A stretch of DNA of 28,500 nt from Glandiceps talaboti. Its lineage: Eukaryota > Hemichordata > Enteropneusta > Spengelidae. Numbering within the stretch: the stretch's first letter is position 1; the number at the start of each line of letters is the position of its first letter. The notes under the pieces are model-generated. The model made no database searches, was not told the DNA's origin, and was given only the letters and a program-made list of their open reading frames with translations. The position numbers and the translations under genes are program-made. Of the stretch, positions 1 through 10,236 are shown in pieces. The DNA is taken from positions 11,763,379-11,791,878 of the forward strand of contig NC_135551.1 in assembly GCF_964340395.1 (NCBI RefSeq). The letters are read 5' to 3'.

Positions 1-139
1 TAACCAAGCCACAAACGTCCACTTCCGCTATCACAAACTCGTCAAATTCAACACCTGATGCGAGTGCCAGGTTGCGACATACTAGAACGGCTGATGGGGG
101 TGAACTGTAGATTTTTATCATTTCTTTTGGAAATAAATT

Positions 140-640
140 TCTGATTTAGTTGTTTCACGACGTGAAGTAGTCACTCTTCTTTTTAAGAAGGGAAATGAAA
201 GTGATCTAAATAACTGGCGACCAGTTTCGTTCAGTTACTAAACACTGATTACAAAAGAGCAACGAAAGCAATTTTTATTCGTTTGAAACACGTTCTTCCG
301 GTTCTTATCCACAGTGATCAAACAGATTATTATATGAAGGGGTGATTTATAGGTGAAAATGTCAGACTTATTGCAGACATATACCACTATTTTGAAAAGC
401 AAAAACAAAGTGGGGCGGCTATTATGAAAAGGCTTTTGACAATGTAAATTTTGAGTACATGTATTACAACGTTTTAACTTTGGACCGTCATTTCGGAACT
501 GGGTGAATGCGTTGTACACGGATATTCAAAGTTGCATAGTTTATAATGGATCTAGTTCTTGTACACTGAAACACGGTGTCAGGCAAGGCTGTGCATTATC
601 AGTACAGTTACCTTTATTGGCGATAGACATATTTATTTCC
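140..640 (+). pseudogene. LINE (non-LTR) reverse transcriptase fragment, frameshifted
   Basis: Decayed fragment of a LINE reverse transcriptase, the enzyme that copies element RNA into DNA at the insertion site. It is read in three frames. From 140 to 238 the translation contains LLFKKGN then NNWRPVS (212-229), the usual start of the RT fingers. After a stop at 239 the frame shifts, and 241-420 reads NTDYK, then HSDQT, an in-frame stop, and FIGENVRLIADI. Another shift gives EKAFDNV at 426-446, the position of the first catalytic aspartate (motif A). A further shift gives GVRQGCALS at 575-601. The YADD box that should follow is absent, so the fragment is truncated as well as frameshifted. The FIGEN and EKAFD wording fits an L1/Tx1-like clade better than others, but that is an inference. 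A minus-strand frame over 238-519 is a shadow of this element. Confidence 0.85.
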
Positions 641-800
641 AATTAAGATATCTTAATATCACCTGAGTTTGAGGCCTGTTTTTTATTTATCTATACCTTG
701 CAGTCAGTTCAGCCCATGCTTACAGGCCTCATGTTTAAAATTTGAAAGGCAGACCTGTTATTATCTTAGGAATAGTTACAGCTGAATAAAAAGTTACCTC

Positions 801-850
801 CAACAGCTTTTCCACACGTGATCAACAGATCACGTGTGGAAAAGCTGTTG
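801..850. repeat. Perfect 23-bp inverted repeat with 4-nt loop
   Basis: Arms 801-823 and 828-850 are exact reverse complements, separated by the four bases AACA. Each arm begins or ends with CAACAGC/GCTGTTG and carries the CACGTG hexamer. No target-site duplication or flanking element is clear. It could be a tiny foldback element or the product of template switching. Confidence 0.9.
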
Positions 851-1156
851 TACAATAATGAATTTTATTTTGTTTTGTTTTATTCTTAATATCTAGTTGC
901 CATTTTTGCAGTAATATTGTTAGGGCGTTAATAGCATTCTGGAGGTCTGTATTGAATTCTGAAAGTAAAATTAGGTCGTCACCATATAATATGATACTCT
1001 GGAATATTGGTATTCAAAAGTACCGGAGGTTGAATTTTTAGTTATTTGAGGTGGATGTTTATGTATAAATTAAAATGTAAGTCCTTTAGTCCATTAGTTC
1101 ATCTCCTTGCCTTATACCTCTTCTCACCCAGGCATGACTGTCGTCAATCCATTACT

Positions 1157-2013
1157 TAGGCTGGGGTCAGAACTTACGTCAGAGGGGGCCTTTGGAGAAA
1201 TTGTCGGGGCCATGAAAATAATTGAGGGTCCATATTCAGAAAGCCCCCCCCCCCCCCCCCCCGAAATATTTTGCTCATGATTTGACTTGTTTAAACATTC
1301 AAACCTCAAGAAGTCATTTACTGTGAAGTTTACAAAATTGTACACTTCATTTAACTACCATACGTTTAATTATGATGCAGTCATTAGTCATGCAAATGTG
1401 TGTCTGTCTGATATAATATCTCTGAATAGGCGAGTTAAAGTGTAGGTAATATAGCCATACAGTTGTACAATAATGTATTGACTCAAATAGGAATGGGGGT
1501 ATTGAAAACAAATTTCAAGTACTCTATGGCTTTCGATTATGAGTATGGTTTGGAATTTTATGCCATTTTTCTAAATGCTTACTGTGTAAGACACCCCCTC
1601 CACACCATCATCACTAGCTGCCATAGGGGATGTTGTTTCTTCACAGAATCAAGATTGAAAGATAAAACCCAGCTGAATAAGTATCTCAAAGTACATCCCA
1701 ATGTGAGACGTTTTTCGCAATGCCCACATTTAATTGTAAAGAAATACCTCATTGTTATGTATGGACGCTAAAGTTGATTTCCACAGTTAGTTTAATGTGG
1801 TGTACCATACTGTACATCTCTTAAGTGGAGGGATGGGGTTATAATTACACATCACATTAAAATATGCGCAGCCGAGAAATGGGGCCTACGAAAACATTTG
1901 ATTCATTTTGTTTTGTTTGCGAAGTTCATTTTGAGTGCGAAGGGGGCTGCAAAATTTTGTTTGACCAAACTAATTTCTCCCCTGGTCCCCCACCTGCCGT
2001 AAATTCTGAGTAC
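1157..2013. mobile_element. Family A TIR repeat, copy 1
   Basis: Non-coding repeat of about 850 bp. The left end starts TAGGCTGGGGTCAG (1157-1170) and runs into GGAGAAATT. The right end (about 1966-2013) carries the inverted counterpart, CTAATTTCTCCCC then GTAAATTCTGAG. Internally there is a C-tract (about 1244-1262), then AAATATTTTGCTCATGA, CAAACCTCA and a long unique body. A diverged second copy lies at 18217-19768, and its right end reads CTGACCCCAGCCTTA, the exact inverse of this left end. A 102-codon frame at 1463-1771 lies inside the body. It is not maintained in the second copy, so it is not counted as a gene. The transposon superfamily and target-site duplication could not be fixed. 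Confidence 0.65.
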
Positions 2014-2984
2014 CACTTTCACGATAGGCCTTGATGTTATGACTGTTTCAGCATGTTGGCAACACTATTTTGTCTGGTATTGCTTGACGTGTTTCAACAC
2101 GCTCGCAGATCGGCGAGATATCACTACATACTTGTACAGTTTTCGCCTAAGCTGTCGCATTTTTCGCGTTCGCTTCGCTTCGCCTTCGCAGTCGCATCGC
2201 CTCATTATCGCTTCAATCAATTCGCTTCGTAACTTGGAATCGCTTCATGACGTCTTTGTCATTTTAGGTCAACCGTAGATCCCTATCGTGTATAAATCAA
2301 CAATCGTGTGACTTGACTAAAAACAGCGGTGTCAAATATGTTTGTATCTTTCTGTCTTACTGAAATAACTGATGAGTTTTATTTCTCACTGTTATTATAT
2401 TTCTTCTTTTATTAGTGTCTAATTTATAGTATGCTAAAAAGTACAAACTCACAAGTAGAACGCACCCCCCCCCCCCAACACACTTACACAACCCATAGTG
2501 AAATACCATACTGCAAATAGTTGGGTGGCTAGGACCGAGAAGAATGGATTAAAACACCAAATTCTTTCTGCGTTAATTTATGTTAGTACCGATAATAATA
2601 GGCCTCGCGTCTCACAAGCAAGTGGGGTATTTAGTAAATACGTTGACGATTTCAAAGTATGAGATATAATTTGGTATTTTGTAGCTATGTTGATATAACA
2701 TTTCACAACCTTACCGAAAGACTCCTATATCACCCTTAATTAGTCTACAGGTGTGGCAAACCGTGATATTTATCCGAACTTGGTCATGCTAGTCAGTGGC
2801 AACGATTCGATGCATTTTGGGTATAGTTGTTACACAGTGAACAATGACTGTTGAACTCATCAACTCAAGCTCTAGTTTGTTACTTGATAACAAACTAAAA
2901 GAACACACGCACACCAGCACGTCTCTATGCACTAGTAATAAACAAGTGGACCGTGTGGTTACAGGGGCCTGGTGTTCATATCCC
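2014..2984. other. Unassigned spacer with degenerate TTCGC microsatellite and C12 run
   Basis: No gene is recognised. Positions 2160-2240 are a degenerate low-complexity stretch built from TTCGC/TCGCTTC units, and 2465-2476 is a run of 12 C. The remainder is AT-rich unique sequence. Confidence 0.6.
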
Positions 2985-3236
2985 AGTCTCAAGCTTTTTC
3001 CCCCTACCTCTTACTGTCAAGATGCTATCAAACTGTATTTCAAAAATATTTCAACCCTATGTGGTTGCTTTTTACATGTTGGTGCTGTCTTGTAAAGCTT
3101 GGAAATTATTGTCTGAAAGGGCCTGAATAGTCTCAAATTGACTTTTCAGAGTACAACACCTACAGGGCTTCTAAGGGTAGACTCCCTAGGACACCCCATA
3201 AGAGATGTACATATTCCCTTCTCAAGCTTTCCCCCT
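2985..3236. repeat. Family B interspersed repeat, about one unit
   Basis: This stretch shares long near-identical blocks with 15770-16440, including CTTACTGTCAAGATGCTATC, TTTTACATGTTGGTGCTGTC, GCTTGGAAATTATTGTCTGA and CTCAAGCTTTCCCCCTA. It is one unit plus the start of the next. The unit is cut at about 3236 where the copia remnant begins, so the retroelement fragment lies at a family B breakpoint. Confidence 0.75.
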
Positions 3237-3237
3237 A

Positions 3238-4137
3238 GATTTCAGTGACAGTGACACTGCCTTAGTAGAATGTAAAGCATCACTGAGTCAGAAATTTAAG
3301 ATGAAGGATATGGGTGTTCTATCATGGTTCCTTGCAATTGAATTTGATTGTTGTAAGGATAGTATAACCATGAAGCAGACAAAATGTGTTGATGATATGT
3401 TACATAGATTTAATATGAATGATTGTAAGCCTAAATGCACACCATGTGATCCAGGTGCCTGTAAAGCTATGAATGAACCATCACCCGAGTTGGTAGATGG
3501 CAAGTTGTATAGAGAATAGTTGGTAGCTTAATTTATTTGATGACTGCTACTAGACCAGATATTTCTTTCATTGTTACCAAGTTATCTCAGTTTATGACTA
3601 AGCCTACAGAAATGCATTTGAGTATGGCTAAACATGTATTAAGGTATCTAAAGGGTACTAAACACTTTGGTTTGAAGTATAGTATATCAGACCATGAACC
3701 AAGTTTACTTGGCTACTGTGATTCTGACTGGGCTGGTTCAGACGACAGAAAGAGTATCTCAGGTCACGGATTCTCATTGAGTAAAAGTGGCCCACTTATC
3801 TCATGGAAAAGTCGTAAGCAACAGTGTATATATTGCATTAGCCAGTGCTGTTCAAGAAGCAAAATTCTTGAAACAATTGTTTTCTGACATGTATGGGCAG
3901 ATAAACAAAACGCCTGAATTGTTTGTTGATAATCAGAGTGCCATAGCACTAGCTAAGAATCCAGTATGGCATAAACGGTCAAAACATATTGACATCAAAT
4001 ATCACTTCCTGAGATGTGAAGTTAAGAATGATAATGTTGTACTGACTTATGTTGAAAGCAGTAGTAACATTGCTGATGTGTTTACGAAGCCAGTTTCAAG
4101 GGCTAAGTTGAATGTCTTAAATTTGGACACAAGTTGA
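3238..4137 (+). pseudogene. Ty1/copia-type pol remnant (RT C-terminal part plus RNase H)
   Basis: C-terminal piece of a copia-superfamily polyprotein. Reading starts just after where the catalytic YVDD box would lie, so the RT active site is missing. Visible in order: KFKMKDMGVLSWFLAIEF (about 3292-3345), GKLYRE ending at a stop (3517-3519), then after a single-base frameshift TATRPDISF, HVLRYLKGT and GYCDSDWAG (RNase H acidic motif). A deletion with a frameshift near 3820-3835 removes the stretch that normally carries the conserved glutamate of the RNase H domain. Reading resumes with YIALASAVQEAKF, VDNQSAI, SKHIDIKYHF and ADVFTKP, ending in a TGA at 4135-4137. The expected polypurine tract and LTR follow within 15 bases. 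Gag, protease, integrase and the 5' LTR are absent, so it is a dead 5'-truncated copy. Confidence 0.93.
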
Positions 4138-4142
4138 GTTTA

Positions 4143-4150
4143 AGAGGGGG
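4143..4150 (+). other. Polypurine tract of the copia remnant
   Basis: AGAGGGGG lies immediately upstream of the TGTTA that opens the LTR and six bases after the pol stop codon. This is the standard position for the plus-strand primer of an LTR retrotransposon. Confidence 0.75.
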
Positions 4151-4356
4151 TGTTACAGTAAACTTAACTTGTGAACTTAATTTGTAGTATGATTGGTATG
4201 TAAGCATAATGTATTTGCATATTTATTATGTACTACAATCCTTAGCGCATCTTCACATGTGCTTTCCATTGTTGAGGAATAAAAGGAGCTATCCATTGAA
4301 TATACTATCGCCTCGATTCATATATTTTATCCTTGTACTTATACAAGATGGCAACA
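4151..4356 (+). mobile_element. Putative 3' LTR of the copia remnant
   Basis: The LTR begins TGTTACAG directly after the polypurine tract. The most likely end is GCAACA at 4351-4356, giving TG...CA termini and a length of about 206 bp, short but normal for animal copia elements. AATAAAAGG at about 4279-4287 could act as a TATA-like or polyadenylation element. The 3' boundary is an inference because there is no 5' LTR to compare. Confidence 0.6.
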
Positions 4357-4389
4357 ATAATGTTTGTAGCACACCATACACAGTTAATG

Positions 4390-4603
4390 AGTTATGATGA
4401 TGGTAAAATGGAGAGGGGGAGTTATGAAAAAAATTTGTGTCAAGGAGGGGGCAGTTACGAAAAAATTAAAGCCAGGTAGGTGGGGTCACTCAAATTTTGT
4501 GGATTCTCGAAGTAATTTCTCCAACTCCCCCCACCACCCCCCACCCCCCACCCCCCACCCCCCATCATACATAATGACGGCTCTCTAATCTGAGCCATGG
4601 AGG
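4390..4603. repeat. G- then C-rich low-complexity block, possible degenerate element end
   Basis: The block changes from purine-rich GGGGGAG stretches (4410-4450) to a C-rich CCCCCCACC array (4525-4563). The piece AAGTAATTTCTCCAACTCCCCC resembles the family A end, but it is too degenerate for a firm assignment. Confidence 0.4.
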
Positions 4604-4760
4604 TATAAGGGACCGGTCAGTTTCTTCGGCCTGGGGGGACTGGTGGATTGGGAGGGGGGTCACCCTGTTTTTGAAATTGGCAGTAGGGGGAGTCATGCTG
4701 TTTTCAAAATTGTGGATAGGGGGGGGGGGTCATTGTGTTTTGGATTGTGATAGAAGAAAA
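4604..4760. mobile_element. Family C TIR element, copy 1 (one end and subrepeats)
   Basis: The terminus reads TAAGGGACCGGTCAGTTTCT (from about 4606). The same terminus is inverted at 17331-17356 and a diverged form is at 22944. Inside are three imperfect subrepeats of about 43 bp of the form GGGGGTCAyCcTGTTTTTGAAATT (about 4655-4750). Similar subrepeats occur at 16571-16640 and inverted at 23005-23095. No coding capacity is seen. Confidence 0.65.
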
Positions 4761-4804
4761 ATATCCTTTTTCTACAATGGCATATAGCAAGTTGTCTGAA
4801 ATGT

Positions 4805-4885
4805 GGTACAGTGTTCTCCCTGAACAAGGTAACAGGGGTGCCGCACCCTCTTGTAAGTTCTTGGCGCCCCCTTGTAAGTTTTGAC
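4805..4885. repeat. Family G repeat end
   Basis: GTACAGTGTTCTCCCTGAA near 4804-4822 is the same terminal motif found reversed at 7160-7178 (GGGGAGAACACTGTGGTAC). Sequence after it (CTTGTAAG) is only loosely similar, so this copy is short or truncated. Confidence 0.5.
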
Positions 4886-5000
4886 GGAAAAAAAATGAAT
4901 TGAATATTTTTTTTAACAAACGGGGCAAAACGATTTACTTCTCTCGCGGTTTCGCTACGATCTCATGGTCGCCATTTTGGAAAGTCAAATATCTCGGTAA

Positions 5001-5059
5001 ATGCGTGAATGTGATTCGCACGAAGTTTGACAAACTTCGTGCGAATCACATTCACGCAT
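5001..5059. repeat. 29-bp perfect inverted repeat with a 1-nt centre
   Basis: Arms 5001-5029 and 5031-5059 are exact reverse complements around a single A at 5030. The arms begin ATGCGTGAATGTG and end CACATTCACGCAT. The symmetry stops abruptly on both sides. No terminal duplication is visible. Confidence 0.92.
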
Positions 5060-6989
5060 ACTTTCATCAAACTTGTCATTCATTCTATAGCTTTCAAACA
5101 GTCAACATGTCTTTCCTCCGTCATTTAGCTCAATGAAGATCAGAAGGTACACGGAATATTTTACACGTCGGCCCTTTTCAGGGCGAACTTGAACTCAGAT
5201 CGTGGGATTGTTTGCATGTAAACACACACTGTCTTGAGTTTACGGTACAAAAACAAAATGAAATGCGAAACTTTGAAAGGCTTGTGTTGTTCACCGACAC
5301 TACTTAGATGATACTAAATAATATGTCACTAAAATGAACAAAATGGTACATTCTAGTTCCTTGACTATTTATTGAATTGTAATCGAAACGAAAATTGGCT
5401 AATATTTTTGTACCCATTGAACCACGATCGAACTTACGGAGATATCGGGTGAGATGCGATGGCCTCAACACAGATAAACACGTGGTGTCAATGTGGGCGA
5501 TTCCATTGTTCATGGATAGGTGGGCCGTGACAAAAGTCTCGGAACGGTCTGTTTTTACGTGTACACTAAATGTACTACAAAATCTATGGTTTTCAGAGTC
5601 GCTGTGTCTATGAATTGCTTCTCTTAATATAAAAACACGCAAGTAAGATTTTCCATGGCTACGTCAGTATTGAAGTTGAATGCTAAGTTCCCCTCTGTCC
5701 CTTCCCTTTAGTTTAATAGTTCGGACGTTGCATGTGTCGTCATAGTACAATCTTTGACCTTTCAAAATCTTAGCGAGTCATCATAGCAGAAAGTTTTGTC
5801 GGATACCTGTCCCACTTGAAAACTATGTATTCCGATTCGTTTTATTTCATTTTCTTTTGATTGACTTCATTACCACCCATAGTGACACGAAGCGGTTTCG
5901 CCTTCTTTCAAAAAAGACCTGTGCTAACTGAAACTGCCATGCCGTATTGTCACCGACTATTTTTGTTTTCGTAAAAAAAACTGAACATGCTGAAGAGAAC
6001 TATATCATGGCTAGACATGTCTTACAGTGTGAGTTTTTTTTTTGACGTGGGAGCGTGACGTATTGAGTGTCCATTTGAACATGTGCTGCTGTGTTTGGCA
6101 TGTACTATTAATTTTCCAGTTAGACACAACAATGGCAACAAAAATTGCAACATTAGTGTTGCGTCTTTTTTACATTGACTGTAACAGGGCCAGGGTACAA
6201 GTTCGTTAGTGGTCTATAATAATATTATGTATCAAAATAAAAACAATCGACTCTCACTCAGTATAGTACGATCGTCAGTCGAGGGGTATGGCAAATGTAA
6301 CAAAATTCATTGCGTATAGGATACGGATCGTTCGATCAAATATTCATAAAATTAATTTCCATTGCATACGGTATAATACGCATGGTTTTGCGTCACCGCA
6401 AATACTGGTCCGTCATTCTGAGCAGTTCTCAAGTCCGGGAATTAAATGATAAATTTAATGAGAAGTCAACTAGAAAACTACATTTAGACGAATTGAATCA
6501 CTATGGGAATATCAATAGATGGACCAAATCTGACACTGTTTACTTTGAACAAGCAGTCACCAATGGGGAAATTACAAAGACAGGAGAATTCTCACAGAAG
6601 TGAGACAAGTTACTCAGCTGTTATGCATAAAGGCAAAGTTATCTTCACCCTTATGTGTTTGACTTTTGTTTGTTTTGGTAGTGGTATGGTGATGATGCAA
6701 TGAAGCTCTTGAAAATGGATTTTGTTTTGTAGTAAACACTACAACTGTCCTGAAACATCTTGAAATTTGCTGCAATTTTTTACAGAAAGTTGAAGATTTT
6801 GTTTTGTTACACTCTTTCAGCATTTGTGTTAAAAAGAGCTATTTGAGTAACTGTTTAGGACAAACTATTAAAAAACTATTTTTTTGACACAGGTAAATTT
6901 GGCTAAATTCTGTCACTATTTAAACATTAAGATATCAAAACTCACTTTGACACTTCAGTTGTGTTGAAATTCACATGATTAAAGTGGGT
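5060..6989. other. Unassigned AT-rich stretch, no supported gene
   Basis: No recognisable protein family, RNA gene or repeat family was found. The longest frames are a 112-codon minus frame at 5304-5642 and a 97-codon plus frame at 6310-6603. Neither has a recognised domain. The latter ends with a fairly ordinary amino-acid mix and could be an exon relic, but no splice signals or second exon support it. Confidence 0.5.
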
Positions 6990-7178
6990 TAAAATGGCTA
7001 AATAAAGTGCCACCAAAAGCCACCATTTCAAGATGCAAATTGCAAAAGCTCCTAGGATGGAGGGGGGACACCCCCCTCCTGACCACCCCCCAGCGTGCGC
7101 AAAGCGCAGGCAGTGCTTCGCTCCGCTCAGCAACAATTCCAGCCTCTTGTGACAAAATCCTGGGGAGAACACTGTGGT
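6990..7178 (-). repeat. Family G GC-rich interspersed repeat
   Basis: On the minus strand it starts with CACAGTGTTCTCCCCAGGAT and then contains CAAGAGGCTGG, a GC-rich stretch (GCGGAGCGAAGC, GCGCTTTGCGCACGC) and a 9-bp stem made of GGAGGGGGG and CCCCCCTCC around ACA (7061-7081). GC content is far above its surroundings. Overall form is that of a SINE- or MITE-like short repeat; no RNA polymerase III box could be defined, so the class is open. Confidence 0.55.
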
Positions 7179-7683
7179 ACATGTAAATATTTGTTTTTCT
7201 CCCTGTTTCTTACATGAATTCTTACTTATTAGTTCAAGCATAACTATAAATATACATATACATGTATTACCTAGCTACCACACTAGTTACAGAACATGTC
7301 ATGAACTTGAAGGTTTCATAATGGTAATCTTCATAGATAGTTTATAAAAGAAGTTAATCTAAAATGTTCCATACTCCTCACTATGAACTTGTCAGAAGGG
7401 ATTAACACACTTTCTATTTGGACACTACATATTATTGACACTACAAATCACCACATCTCATCAGATTCCAGTTTCTATTATACACTAGGTATGACCACCT
7501 AAAGTTCTCTAACATACCGGTGACTTTATTTACTATACATGCAATATTAATGCCACTATACCAATGTTACGGGGCCATTTTTATGTGACATGGGAAACTC
7601 ATTTAAAACTTACATTTACGTTAGCTATTCGAAGCTTGGAAATATTACCTCAAAGGCTATGAATAACCTAAACATTGCCTTAA

Positions 7684-9308
7684 CCCTTTCACCACGAGAA
7701 CCCGGTATACCGGGACGCGCTAGGGCGCCCACGAGAACCCGGTATACCGGGACGCCAAAGTTCATTCGCCTTCATCGCCGTAAAACCGTTCAACGGCAGC
7801 TATTGCTGCAAAATTTGCTGCCATAACTAGTTCCACACATGCGTATTAGCCTTGTTTATCTATACTGCCATTTTGAATGCGTGACAGTGAACAGTAACCG
7901 AGTACGGCCCAAAAAACGAGCGATCGTAATTTTTATGTGCGTTTTTCGCCAACAAAATCGAATTTAAACATGGCGGAGGTAATTAACGGCTCCCATAGCA
8001 TGGTCTACGATAGAAATTATGGCACTGTCCTTGGATATTTCGACAGAATTTGACTCGAAATACATCGTTGAATGCAAGTGTTTAGCTGTGGGAACACATT
8101 GTACTCGTGTGTAAGCATCAAATTCCCGCTTCAGTCTATTTGAGCTGCCGGCAGCAATTTACGTCTGAATTTTTGAATGTCGGCAAATTTACGCAATCTT
8201 GTGACAGGTACCGACGCCCATACTAACGTCTTGGTTGTAATTTTTGGCTATAAAATGGATTATTTTGGTTTTATTTCTTTTTGTTACGGCTCAATAATGA
8301 CTTGTAGTAACACACTCACTGTGTACAGGTCAGTGGAGGGAAACTTTTGCACGATCGGGGCGATTTTCCAATCGGATTTTTTACATGTGATTTTCAGCGT
8401 AAAATTCAAAATTTCAACATGGCCGAAGCAAAACTGTCTCCCCTAACATCGTTTACAACTTAAATAAAGGTGCTGTTCATAGAAATTTTCAATAAATTTT
8501 GACTGTCGATACATTGTTTTATACAAGGACATGGCTGTGTGAACTCAAAACAGTTTATGTAGGGATCAGATTGCCGCGACGTTAGTTCAAAGTTCCGACT
8601 GTATATTTGCTCTTGAGGATGAGCATGTCGGCAAAAAGCGCCACTTTGGCATCCCGATTCGGACTCGCATACCTCCAACTTGTGGTCATTTTTTATTTAT
8701 TTTGGGCATAAATTTAGTGGTAATTTTTTGTTGTTCTGTCAAATAATGAATTATATTTACTCAAACTAACTTTTCAAAAGGTATTGAGGTGACAACTTCA
8801 GATATTTTAGAACACTTTCATTGCCGGTGCGGAACAGACTGTTGCGTCGTAATCGGATTAGTGAGCCGTTAATTAATTTCGTTCAAATTGTTATGACATA
8901 AAATAACATTTTTTATCAAATTTTCGCCCATTTTGACCATACAACCAGAATATATTAGTTTTGTAGGAACATGAATGTTGGTATTTTGTATTTTATTTGT
9001 GATATAAATGTATTGTTTATTTGTGATATGACAATAAATAAGCAACACACAGTTTTTTTAACGAAATTTTATCATTTTAACCCAAATTCTAGCTGTATAT
9101 TTGATGTTTGGATGTGTGTAATTGGAAGTGTAATGTAGAAAATTTATTTGGCTTTAAAATGATACATAATTTTCAAAGATTAGGTAATTCTAAGTATTTT
9201 TATATCAATTTGATAACATAACACTCACTCAAACTTTTATTATGTGTATGCTAATGAGGGGCCTAGTGGATAGCATACAGTCCCATGGGGAGAATAGTGG
9301 TGAAAGAG
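7684..9308. mobile_element. Non-autonomous element with piggyBac-like ends and TTAA duplication
   Basis: The element is bounded by TTAA at 7680-7683 and TTAA at 9309-9312. The left terminus is CCCTTTCACCACGAGAACCC and the right terminus, read inward, is CTCTTTCACCACTATTCTCC: 12 of the first 13 positions agree. TTAA target duplication with termini beginning CCC is the established hallmark of the piggyBac superfamily. The interior of about 1.6 kb has no transposase-length frame and no recognisable DDD domain, so it would need a transposase supplied elsewhere. Just inside the left end a palindrome occurs twice (see the next entry). The remaining interior is AT-rich with scattered ATGGCNGA-type words and no further assignment. 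Confidence 0.75.
7695..7756. repeat. Duplicated 14-bp palindrome CCCGGTATACCGGG beside the piggyBac-like end
   Basis: CACGAGAACCCGGTATACCG followed by GGACGC occurs twice with a spacing of 36 bp (palindrome centres near 7708 and 7744). Each carries the perfect palindrome CCCGGTATACCGGG. The first copy overlaps the TIR. Subterminal repeats of this kind commonly serve as transposase-binding sites; that role is inferred. Confidence 0.85.
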
Positions 9309-9398
9309 TTAATAGAAGCAAAAATACCGCCAATGACGTCGTAGCACAACTGTACAGTTTTTAAAAATGTTTATCCATATGGTAGTCCATGCTAACAA

Positions 9399-10197
9399 TA
9401 AGTGTTCATTTGGTGAATGACTATCCAGTTGCCTATCCAACCATGTTGCTATCTTTACGATATATGCTATCATTTGGCTGTTGCTATGGATGTGGTCTTG
9501 TTGCTAGGCATATTTACATACATTTTTTGAATGTTTATTCAATTGTCTATTAATCCCCATTGTTATCTTCACAATATATGTGATCATTTGGCTGTTGCTA
9601 TGGGCGTGGTCTTGTTGCTAGGCACACTTGCATACATTTTTTGAATGTTTATTCATTTGTCTTCTATTCCTGTTATTTTTTTTGCAATACATGTGATTAT
9701 TTGGCTGTTGCTATGGGCGTGGTCTTGTTGCTAGGGATATTTACATACATTTTTTGAATGTTTATTTAATTGTCTATTAATCCCCTTTGTTACCTTTGCA
9801 GTATATGTGATCATTTGGCTGTTGCTATGGGCGTGGTCTTGTTGCTAGGCACATTTGCATACATTTTTTGAATGTTTATTCATCTGTCTTTCTATTCCTG
9901 TTGTTATCTTTGCAATATACATGATTATTTGGCAGTTGCTATGGGCGTGGTCTTGTTGCTAGGCAAATTTACATACATTTTTTGAACGTTTATTCAATTG
10001 TCTATTAATCCCTGTTGTTATCTTTGTGAAATACATGACCGTTTGGCTGTTGCTATGGGCGTGGTCATGGTTGCTACGGTATTTGCATACATTTTTTGAA
10101 TGTTTACTCATTTGCCTACCATATGATGTTGTTATTTGACCAAAATATACTGCCATTTGGTTGTTGCTAAGGGCGTGGTCATGGTCGCTAGGGCCAA
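9399..10197 (+). repeat. Tandem array of about seven 114-bp units
   Basis: The marker GTGGTCTTGTTGCTAGG or a close variant recurs at 9492, 9606, 9719, 9833, 9947, 10061 and 10175, a spacing of 113-114 bp. Each unit also carries TTTGGCTGTTGCTATGG and CATACATTTTTTGAATG. The last two units are more diverged (GTGGTCATGG). Confidence 0.95.
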
Positions 10198-10236
10198 TTT
10201 TGTCAAAATGTTTTCAAGAATAACACTCAGAAACAT

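Noticed and set aside
238-519. 93-codon minus-strand frame
   Set aside because: It is the antisense shadow of the LINE reverse transcriptase fragment read on the plus strand.
1463-1771. 102-codon frame as a gene
   Set aside because: Lies inside a family A repeat; the second copy at 19150-19460 does not keep the frame.
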